In this document: in pieces, positions 54,336 to 63,949 of the stretch | Layout of the letters: each line of letters begins with the position of its first letter | How positions within the stretch are numbered: the stretch's first letter is position 1 | Assembly (NCBI RefSeq): GCF_051401765.1 | Contig: NW_027480423.1 | Coordinates: 6,510,001 to 6,574,000, forward strand | Length of the DNA: 64,000 nt | Direction: 5' to 3' | DNA from: Calliopsis andreniformis | Taxonomy: Eukaryota; Arthropoda; Insecta; Hymenoptera; Andrenidae | Notes under the pieces: model-generated | Told to the model about the DNA's origin: nothing | The model's input: only the letters and a program-made list of their open reading frames with translations | Database searches by the model: none | Program-made: the position numbers and the translations under genes

Positions 54336-54759
54336 TCTAAGGCCCTAACTATTCAATCTGTTGGACAAACGCCTTAGGGTGAAGCCTAGGTTCCTCGGAA
54401 AGTAGAAATGACCATAAGTTTCATACTGGTTGCAATTATTCGTTTTATACGATGGAAAAACTGTTGTATTTATATTGTATTTTATGCTTCTGGCGTTGAC
54501 TTCTAAGGCACTATCTATTCGATCTGGTGGAGCAACGCCCTAGAGAGAAGCCTAGGTTGCCCGGAACGTAGAATTGGCCATCACTTTCAAACTGGTTGCA
54601 ATTATTCCTGTTATATGATGGAAACACTGTTGTATTTTTTTTGCATTTTCTGGTTCGGGCGTTCACTTCTAAGGTCCTAACTATTGAATCTGTTGGAGCA
54701 ACGCCCTAGAGTGAAGCCTAGCATGCTCGGAAAGTAGAAATGACCATAAGTTTCATACT

Positions 54760-55330
54760 GGTAGCAATTAATCGTTTTATACGATGGAAAAACTGTTCTA
54801 TTTATTTTGTAGTTTATGCTTCGGGCGTTGACTTCTAAGGCCCTAACTATTCAATCTGTTGGTGCAACGACCAAGGGTGAAGCCTAGGTTGCCCGGAACG
54901 TAGAAATAACCATAACTTTCACACTGGTTGCAATTATTCGTTTTATACGATGGAAAAGCTGTGGCATCTTTATTGTATTTTATTCATCTGGGGTTGACTT
55001 CTAAGGCCGTAGCTATTAGATGTGGTGGAGCAACGCCCTAGAGTGACGCCTAGGTGGCCCGGAACGTAGAAATGACCATTACTTTCACAATGTTTGCAAT
55101 TACTCATTTTATACGATGGAAAAGCTTTTGTACTTATATTGTATTTTATTCTTCTGGTGTTGACTTCTTAGACCCTAATTATTCGATCTGGTGGAACAAC
55201 GCCCTAGAGTGAAGAGTAGGTTGCCCGGAACATGGAAATGACCATTACTTTCGCACTGTTTGCAGTTATTCCTGTTATACGATGGAAAAACTTTTGCATC
55301 TTTATTGTATTTTATGCTTCTGGCGTTGAC
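54760..55330 (+). repeat. block N, copy 1
   Basis: It repeats at 57582-58152, offset 2822 bp (17 monomers), from GGTAGCAATTAATCG to CTTTTGCATCTTTATTG. GAAGAGTAGGTTGCCC and GGAACATGGAAATG are shared markers. Confidence 0.8.
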
Positions 55331-55839
55331 CTCTAAGGCCCTAGCTATTTGATTTGGTGGAGCACCGCCCTAGAGTGAAGCCTAGGTTGCCCGAAACGTA
55401 GAAATGACAATTCCATTCACACTGGTTGCAATTATTCCTGTTATACGATGGAAAAACTGTTGTATTTTTATTGTATTATATGCTTCTGGCGTTTAATTCT
55501 AAGTCGCTAGCTATTTGATCTGGTGGAGCAACGACCTAGAGTGAAGCCTAGGTTGACCGGAACGTAGAAATGACCATTACTTTCACACTGATTGCTATTA
55601 TTCATTTTGTACGATGGAAAAGCTGTTGTATTTATATTGTATTGTATGCATCTGGCGTTGACTTCTAAGGTCGTAGCTATTAGATGTGGTGGAGCAACGC
55701 CCTAGAGTGACGCCTAGGTTGCCCGGAACGTAGAAATGACCATTACTTTCACACTGGTTGCTATTATTCGTTTTATACGATGGAAAAACTGTTATATTTA
55801 TATTGTATTTTATGCTTCTGGCGTTGACTTCTTAGGCCC

Positions 55840-56788
55840 TAACTATTCGATCTGGTGGAACAACGCCTTAGAGTGAAACCTACGTTGCGCGGAACGTAGA
55901 AATGATCATTACCTTCACCCTGGTTGCAATTATTCCTGTTTTACGATGGAAAAACTGTTGCATCTTTATTGTATTTTATGCTTCTGGCGTTGATTTCTAA
56001 GGCCCTAACTATTCGGTCTGATGGAGCAACGCCCTAGAGTGAAGCCTAGTTTGCCCGGAACGTAGAAACGACCATTACATTCACACTGGTTGCAATTATT
56101 CGTTTTATACGATGGAAAAGCTTTTGCATTTATATCGTATTGTATGCTTCTGGCGTTGACTTCTTAGGCCCTAACTATTCGATCTGGTGGAACAACGCCC
56201 TAGTGTGAAGCCTAGGTTGCCCGGAACATGGAAGTGACCATTACTTTCACACTGTTTGCAAATATACATTATATACGATGGAAAAGCTGTTGTATTTATA
56301 TTGTATTTTATGCTTCTGGCGTTGACTTCTAAGGTACTAACTACTCGATCCGGTGGAGCAACGACCGAGAGTGAAGCCTAGGTTGCCCGCAACGTAGAAA
56401 TGACCATCACTTTCAAACTGGTTGCAATTATTCCAGTTATATGACGGAAAAACTGTTGTACTTCTATTGCATTTTATGCTTCGGGCATTACCTTCTAAGG
56501 CCCTCACTATTCAATCTGTTGGAGCGACGCCCTAGGGAGAAGCCTAGGTTGCCCGGAAAGTAGAAATGACCATAACTTTCACACTGGTTGCTATTATTCG
56601 TTTTATACGATGGAAAAACTGTTACATTTATATTGTATTTTATGCTTCTGGCGTTGACTTCTTAGGCCCTAACTATTCGATCTGGTGGAACAACGCCCTA
56701 GGGTGAAGCCTAGGTTGCCCGGAAAGGAGAAATGACCATCACGTTCAAACTGGTTGCAATTAATCCTTTTATACGATGGAAAAGCTGT
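55840..56788 (+). repeat. block O, copy 1
   Basis: It repeats at 61649-62597, offset 5809 bp (35 monomers): GATCATTACC at 55903 and 61712. CGGTCTGATGG at 56014 also recurs at 58172, so part of the block is present three times. Confidence 0.8.
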
Positions 56789-57157
56789 TGTATTTTTATT
56801 GCATTTTATGCTTCGGGCGTTGACTTCTAAGGCCCTAACTATTCAATCTGTTGGAACAACGCCCTAGGGTGAAGTCTAGGTTGCTCGGAAAGTAGAAATG
56901 ACCATACCTTTCACACTGGTTGCAATTATTCGTTTTATACGATGGAAAAGCTGTTGTATTTATATCGTGTTTTATGCTTCTGGCGTTGACATCTTAGGCC
57001 GTAACTATACGGTCTGGTCGAGCAACGCCCTGGAGTGAAACCTAGGTTGCCCGGAACGTAGATTAGGCCATCACTTTCAAACTGGTTGCAAATATTCCTG
57101 ATATATGATGGAAACACTGTTGTATTTTTTTTGCACTTTATGGTTTGGGCGTTGACT
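56787..57157 (+). repeat. block M, copy 2
   Basis: This copy of 53965-54335 continues to the right like 51016-51400 (offset 6141 bp, 37 monomers) and not like 54335 onward. It is therefore a junction between two source blocks. Confidence 0.78.
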
Positions 57158-57581
57158 TCTAAGGCCCTATCTATTCAATCTGTTGGAGCAAGGCCCTAGG
57201 GTGAAGCCTAGGTTGCTCGGAAAGTAGAAATGACCATAAGATTCATACTGGTTGCAATTATTAGTTTTATACGATGGAAAAACTGTTGTATTTATATTCT
57301 ATTTTATGCTTCGGGCGTTGACTTCTAAGGCACTATCTATTCGATCTGGTGGAGCAACGCCCTAGAGAGAAGCCTATGTTGCCCGGAACGTAGAATTGGC
57401 CATCACTTTCACACTGGTTGCAATTATTCCTGTTATATGATGGAAACACTGTTGTATTTTTTTTGCATTTTATGGTTCGGGCGTTCACTTCTAAGGTCCT
57501 AACTATTGAATCTGTTGGAGCAACGCCCTAGGGTGAAGCCTAGCATGCTCAGAAAGTAGAAATGACCATAAGTTTCATACT

Positions 57582-58152
57582 GGTAGCAATTAATCGTTTT
57601 ATACGATGGAAAAACTGTTCTATTTATTTTGTATTTTATGCTTCGGGCGTTGACTTCTAAGGCCCTAACTATTCAATCTGTTGGTGCAACGACCAAGGGT
57701 GAAGCCTAGGTTGCCCGGAACGTAGAAATGACCATAACTTTCACACTGGTTGCAATTATTCGTTTTATACGATGGAAAAGCTGTGGCATCTTTATTGTAT
57801 TTTATTCATCTGGGGTTGACTTCTAAGGCCGTAGCTATTAGATGTGGTGGAGCAACGCCCTAGAGTGACGCCTAGGTGGCCCGGAACGTAGAAATGACCA
57901 TTACTTTCACAATGTTTGCAATTACTCATTTTATACGATGGAAAAGCTTTTGTACTTATATTGTATTTTATTCTTCTGGTGTTGACTTCTTAGACCCTAA
58001 TTATTCGATCTGGTGGAACAACGCCCTAGAGTGAAGAGTAGGTTGCCCGGAACATGGAAATGACCATTACTTTCGCACTGTTTGCAGTTATTCCTGTTAT
58101 ACGATGGAAAAACTTTTGCATCTTTATTGTATTTTATGCTTCTGGCGTTGAT
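57582..58152 (+). repeat. block N, copy 2
   Basis: This copy of 54760-55330 is followed by TGATTTCTAAGGTCC instead of TGACCTCTAAGGCCC, the entry to a copy of 56000-56570 at an offset of 2158 bp (13 monomers). Confidence 0.78.
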
Positions 58153-58639
58153 TTCTAAGGTCCTAACTATTCGGTCTGATGGAGCAACGCCCTAGAGTGA
58201 AGCCTAGTTTGCCCGGAACGTAGAAACGACCATTACATTCACACTGGTTGCAATTATTCGTTTTATACGATGGAAAAGCTTTTGCATTTATATCGTATTG
58301 TATGCTTCTGGCGTTGACTTCTTAGGCCCTAACTATTCGATCTGGTGGAACAACGCCCTAGTGTGAAGCCTAGGTTGCCCGGAACATGGAAATGACCATT
58401 ACTTTCACACTGTTTGCAAATATACATTATATACGATGGAAAAGCTGTTGTATTTATATTGTATTTTATGCTTCTGGCGTTGACATCTAAGGTACTAACT
58501 ATTCGATCCGGTGGAGCAACGCCCGAGAGTGAAGCCTAGGTTGCCCGGAACGTAGAAATGACCATCACTTTCAAACTGGTTGCAATTATTGCTGTTATAC
58601 GATGGAAAAACTCTTGTATATTTATTGTATATTATGCTT

Positions 58640-59000
58640 CTGGCGTTCACTTCTTAGGCCCTAACTATTCGATCTGGTGGAACAACACCCTTGGGTGAAG
58701 CCTAGGTTGCCCGGAACGTAGAAATGACGTTTACCTTCATACTGGTTGCAATTATTCGTTTTATACGATGGAAAGACTGTTGTATTTATATTGTATTTTA
58801 TGCTTCTGGCGTTGACTTCTAAGGCCCTAACTGTTTGATCTGGTGGAGCAATGCAGTAGAGTGAAGCCTAGGTTGCCCGGAACAATGATATGCCATTACT
58901 TTCACACTGGTTGCAATTATTCCTGATATACGATGGAAAAACTGTTGCATCTTTATTGTATTTTATGCTTCTGGCGTTGTCTTCTAAGGCCCTAACTATT
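58640..59000 (+). repeat. block S, copy 1
   Basis: About two monomers repeat at 60299-60659, offset 1659 bp (10 monomers). Both contain the altered GGAACAATGATATGCC landmark (58880 and 60539), one base shorter than the usual GGAACGTAGAAATGACC. Confidence 0.78.
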
Positions 59001-59886
59001 CGAACTTGTGGAGCAACGCCCTAGAGTGAAGCCTAGGTTGCCCGGAAAGTAGAAATGAGGTTAATCTTCATACTGGTTGCAATTATTCGTTTTATACGAT
59101 GGAAAAACTGTTGTATTTATATTGTTTTTTATGCTTCTGGCGTTGACTTCTAAGACACTAACTATTCGATGTGGTGGAGCAAGGCCCTAGAGTGAAGCCG
59201 AGGTTGCCCGGAACGTAGAAATGACCATCACTTTCAAACTGGTTGCAATTATTCCGGTTATATGATGGAAAAACTGTTGTATTTTTATTGCATTTTATGC
59301 TTCGGGCATTGACTTCTAAGGCCCTAACTATTCAACCTGTTGTAGCAACGCCCTAGGGTGTGGCCTAGGTTGCCCGGAAAGTAGAAATGACCACAACTTT
59401 CATACTGGTTGCAATTACTCGTTTTATATGATGGAAAAACTGTTGCATTTATATTGTATTTTATGCTTCTGGCGTTCACTTCTTAGGCCCTAACTATTCG
59501 ATCTGGTCGAACAACGCCCTAGGGTGAAGCCTAGGTTGCCCGAAACGTAGAAATGACCATCACTTTCAAACTGGTTGCAATTAATCCTTTTATACGATGG
59601 AAAAACTGTTGTATTTTTATTGCATTTTATGCTTCCGGCGTTGACTTCTAAGGCCCTAACTATTCAATCTGTTGGAGCAACGCCCTAGGGTGAAGCCTAG
59701 GTTGCCCGGAAAGTAGAAATGACGTTGACTTCCATACTGGTTGCAATTATTCGTTTTATACGATGGAAAAACTGTTGTATTTATATTGTATTTTATGCTA
59801 CGGGCGTTGACTTCTAAGGCCCTAACTATTCAATCTGTTGGAGCAACGCCCTACGGTGAAGACTACGTTGCACGGAAAGCAGAAAT

Positions 59887-60287
59887 GACCATAACTTTCA
59901 TACTGGTTGCAATTATTCGTTTTATACGATGGAAAAACTGTTGTATTTATACCGTATTTTATTCTTCTGGCGTTGACTTCTTATGCCGTAACTATTCCAT
60001 CTGCTGGAACAACGCCCTAGAGTGAAGCCTAGGTTGCCCGGAACGTAGAAATGACCATCACATTCAAACTGGTTGCAATTATTGCTGTTACATGATGGAA
60101 AAGCTGTTGTATTCTTATTGCATTTTATGCTTCGGGCATTGACTTATAAGGCCCTAACTATTCAATCTGTTGTAGCAACACCCTAGGGTGTAGCCTAGGT
60201 TGCCCGTAAAGTAGAAATGACCATAGCTTTCATACTGGTTGCAATTATTCGTTTTATATGATGGAAAAACTGTTGTATTTATATTGT
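59887..60287 (+). repeat. block R, copy 2
   Basis: This copy of 47605-48005 has more scattered differences than the closer-spaced blocks. Confidence 0.72.
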
Positions 60288-60298
60288 ATATTATGCTT

Positions 60299-60659
60299 CT
60301 GGCGTTCACTTCTTAGGCCCTAACCATTCGATCTGGTGGAACAACGCCCTTGGGTGAAGCCTAGGTTGCCCGGAACGTAGAAATGACTTTTACTTTCATA
60401 CTGGTTGCAATTATTCGTTTTATACGATGGAAAGACTGTTGTATTTATATTGTATTTTATGCTTCTGGCGTTGACTTCTAAGGCCCTAACTGTTTGATCT
60501 GGTGGAGCAACGCAGTAGAGTGAAGCCTAGGTTGCCCGGAACAATGATATGCCATTACTTTCACACTGGTTGCAATTATTCCTGATATACGATGGAAAAA
60601 CTGTTGCATCTTTATTGTATTTTATGCTTCTGGCGTTGTCTTCTAAGGCCCTAACTATT
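60299..60659 (+). repeat. block S, copy 2
   Basis: This copy of 58640-59000 joins block P copy 2 immediately to the right. Confidence 0.78.
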
Positions 60660-61557
60660 CGATCTGGTGGCGCAACGCCCTAGAGTGAAGCCTAGGTTGC
60701 CCGGAACGTAGAAATGACCATAACTTTCACACTGGTTGCAATTATTCGTTTTATACGATGGAAAAGCTGTGGCATCTTTATTGTATTTTATTCATCTGGG
60801 GTTGACTTCTAAGGCCGTAGCTATTAGATGTGGTGGAGCAACGCCCTAGAGTGACGCCTAGGGTCCTCGGAACGTAGAAATGACCATTACTTTCACACTG
60901 GTTGCAATTATTCGTTTTATGCGATGGAAAAGCTGTTGTATTTATATCGTATTTTATGCTTCTGGCGTTGACTTCTGAGGCACTGACTATTCGATCTGGT
61001 GGAGCAACGCCCTAGAGTGAAGCCTAGGTTGCCCGGGACGTATAATTGGCCACCACTTTCAAACTGGATGCAATTATTCCTGTTATATTATGGAAACACT
61101 GTTGTATTTTTTTTGCATTTTATACTTCGGGCGTTGACTTCTAAGGCCCTAACTATTCAATCTGTTGGACAAACGCCTTAGGGTGAAGCCTAGGTTCCTC
61201 GGAAAGTAGAAATGACCATAAGTTTCATACTGGTTGCAATTATTCGTTTTATACGATGGAAAAACTGTTGTATTTATATTGTATTTTATGCTTCTGGCGT
61301 TGACTTCTAAGGCACTATCTATTCGATCTGGTGGAGCAACGCCCTAGAGAGAAGCCTAGGTTGCCCGGAACGTAGAATTGGCCATCACTTTCAAACTGGT
61401 TGCAATTATTCCTGTTATATGATGGAAACACTGTTGTATTTTTTTTGCATTTTCTGGTTCGGGCGTTCACTTCTAAGGTCCTAACTATTGAATCTGTTGG
61501 AGCAACGCCCTAGAGTGAACCCTAGCATGCTCGGAAAGTAGAAATGACCATAAGTTT
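60652..61557 (+). repeat. block P, copy 2
   Basis: This copy of 51690-52595 shares CATCTGGGGTTGAC, CCCGGGACGTATAATTGG and GGTTCCTCGG. Confidence 0.8.
61336..61364. other. interrupted dyad in the G/C-rich part (representative)
   Basis: GCAAC (61336-61340), a 3-base bulge GCC, and CTAG (61344-61347) are followed after 8 bases by CTAGGTTGC (61356-61364), whose reverse complement is GCAACCTAG. The dyad is present in most monomers. In the CCTAGGG class the left arm is itself CCTAGG, matching the right-hand CCTAGG. It could form a short hairpin if the strand were single, which is inference. Confidence 0.55.
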
Positions 61558-61648
61558 CATACTGGTAGCAATTAATCGTTTTATACGATGGAAAAACTGT
61601 TCTATTTATTTTGTATTTTATGCTTCGGGCGTTGACTTCTAAGGCCCT

Positions 61649-62597
61649 AACTATTCGATCTGGTGGAACAACGCCTTAGAGTGAAACCTACGTTGCCCGG
61701 AACGTAGAAATGATCATTACCTTCACCCTGGTTGCAATTATTCCTGTTTTACGATGGAAAAACTGTTGCATCTTTATTGTATTTTATGCTTCTGGCGTTG
61801 ATTTCTAAGGCCCTAACTATTCGGTCTGATGGAGCAACGCCCTAGAGTGAAGCCTAGTTTGCCCGGAACGTAGAAACGACCATTACATTCACACTGGTTG
61901 CAATTATTCGTTTTATACGATGGAAAAGCTTTTGCATTTATATCGTATTGTATGCTTCTGGCGTTGACTTCTTAGGCCCTAACTATTCGATCTGGTGGAA
62001 CAACGCCCTAGTGTGAAGCCTAGGTTGCCCGGAACATGGAAATGACCATTACTTTCACACTGTTTGCAAATATACATTATATACGATGGAAAAGCTGTTG
62101 TATTTATATTGTATTTTATGCTTCTGGCGTTGACTTCTAAGGTACTAACTACTCGATCCGGTGGAGCAACGCCCGAGAGTGAAGCCTAGGTTGCCCGCAA
62201 CGTAGAAATGACCATCACTTTCAAACTGGTTGCAATTATTCCAGTTATATGACGGAAAAACTGTTGTACTTCTATTGCATTTTATGCTTCGGGCATTACC
62301 TTCTAAGGCCCTCACTATTCAATCTGTTGGAGCGACGCCCTAGGGAGATGCCTAGGTTGCCCGGAAAGTAGAAATGACCATAACTTTCACACTGGTTGCT
62401 ATTATTCGTTTTATACGATGGAAAAACAGTTACATTTATATTGTATTTTATGCTTCTGGCGTTGACTTCTTGGGCCCTAACTATTCGATCTGGTGGAACA
62501 ACGCCCTAGGGTGAAGCCTAGGTTGCCCGGAAAGGAGAAATGACCATCACGTTCAAACTGGTTGCAATTAATCCTTTTATACGATGGAAAAGCTGTT
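61649..62597 (+). repeat. block O, copy 2
   Basis: This copy of 55840-56788 ends near 62597. It then joins a TATATCG monomer like that at 49660, where copy 1 joins block M. Confidence 0.8.
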
Positions 62598-63318
62598 GTA
62601 TTTATATCGTATTTTATGCTTCTGACGTTTACTTCTAAGGACATAACTATTCGATCTGGTGGAGCAACGTCCTAGAGTGAAACCTAGGTTGCTCGGAATG
62701 TGGAAATGACCATAACTTTCACACTGGTTGCAATTATTCGTTTTATACGATGGAAACGCTGTTGTATTTATATTGCATTTTATGCCTCTGGCGTTGACTT
62801 CTAAGGCACTATCTATTCGATCTGGTGGAGCAACGCCCTAGAGAGAAGCCTAGGTTGCACGGAACGTAGAATTGGCCATCACTTTCAAACTGGTTGCAAT
62901 TATTCCTGTTATATGATGGAAACACTGTTGTATTTTTATTGCATTTTATGCTTCGGGCGTTGACTTCTAAGGCCCTAACTATTCAATCTGTTGGAACAAC
63001 GCCCTAGGGTGAAGTCTAGGTTGCTCGGAAAGTAGAAATGACCATACCTTTCACACTGGTTGCAATTATTCGTTTTATACGATGGAAAAGCTGTTGTATT
63101 TATATCGTGTTTTATGCTTCTGGCGTTGACATCTTAGGCCGTAACTATACGGTCTGGTCGAGCAACGCCCTGGAGTGAAACCTAGGTTGCCCGGAACGTA
63201 GATTAGGCCATCACTTTCAAACTGGTTGCAAATATTCCTGATATATGATGGAAACACTGTTGTATTTTTTTTGCATTTTATGGTTTGGGCGTTGACTTCT
63301 AAGGCCCTATCTATTCAA

Positions 63319-63949
63319 TCTGTTGGAGCAAGGCCCTAGGGTGAAGCCTAGCTTGCTCGGAAAGTAGAAATGACCATAAGTTTCATACTGGCAGCAATTA
63401 TTCGTTTAATACGATGGAAACACTGTTCTATTTATTTGTATTTTATGCTTCGGGCGTTGACTTCTAAGGCCCTAACTATTCAATCTGTTGGTGCAACGAC
63501 CAAGGGTGAAGCCTATGTTGCCCGGAAAGTAGAAATGACGTTAACTTTCATACTGGTTGCAATTATTCGTTTTATACGATGGAAAAACTGTTTTATTTAT
63601 TTTGTATTTCATGCTTCTGGCGTTGACTTCTAAGGCCCTAACTATTCGATCTGGTGGCGCAACGCCCTAGAGTGAAGCCTAGGTTGCCCGGAACGTAGAA
63701 ATGACCATAACTTTCACACTGGTTGCAATTATTCGTTTTATACGATGGAAAAGCTGTGGCATCTTTATTGTATTTTATTCATCTGGGGTTGACTTCTAAG
63801 GACGTAGCTATTAGATGTGGTGGAGCAACGCCCTAGAGTGACGTCTAGGGTGCTCGGAACGTAGAAATGACCATTACTTTCACACTGGTTGCAATTATTC
63901 GTTTTATGCGATGGAAAAGCTGTTGTATTTATATCGTATTTTATGCTTC
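63319..63949 (+). repeat. block Q, copy 2
   Basis: This copy of 51370-52000 ends at CTGGCGTTGAGATCTTAGG, where copy 1 has CTGGCGTTGACTTCTGAGG. Confidence 0.8.
63731..63747 (+). other. CENP-B-box-like motif (representative)
   Basis: ATTCGTTTTATACGATG aligns with the CENP-B box core NTTCG-NNNN-A-NN-CGGG-N at TTCG, the central A and CG, which is 7 of 9 essential bases; the last two G are A and T. The same 17-mer occurs at the same place in a large share of the monomers. Other monomers break it (ATTCCTGTTATATGATG, AATCCTTTTATACGATG, ATTCATTTTATACGATG). The motif also holds a 4-bp inverted repeat, TCGT-N5-ACGA. Binding by any CENP-B-like protein is not shown. Confidence 0.45.

Larger units (their letters stand above)
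52590..54340 (+). repeat. block L, copy 2 (five monomers shorter)
   Basis: The junction lies in ATTTTATGCTTCTG at about 52985-52998. Sequence to its left follows copy 1 up to 48840 (ATTGAATTTT) and to its right follows copy 1 from 49670 (ACGTTTACTTC). The 14 shared bases at the junction fit homologous or slipped-strand loss between two monomers. Confidence 0.85.

Noticed and set aside
59741..60025. Open reading frame of 94 codons, the longest in the window, and about 30 shorter ones on both strands, as possible genes
   Set aside because: All lie inside satellite monomers. 166 is not a multiple of 3, so the frame shifts at every monomer, and no frame stays open for even two full monomers. Similar translations at different places follow the DNA repeat and show no initiation or domain evidence.
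50794..63257. A 'conserved' minus-strand 60-residue protein family at 50794-50976, 54113-54295, 56935-57117 and 63075-63257
   Set aside because: The four copies are parts of recently duplicated block M. The identity is DNA identity, not protein conservation.
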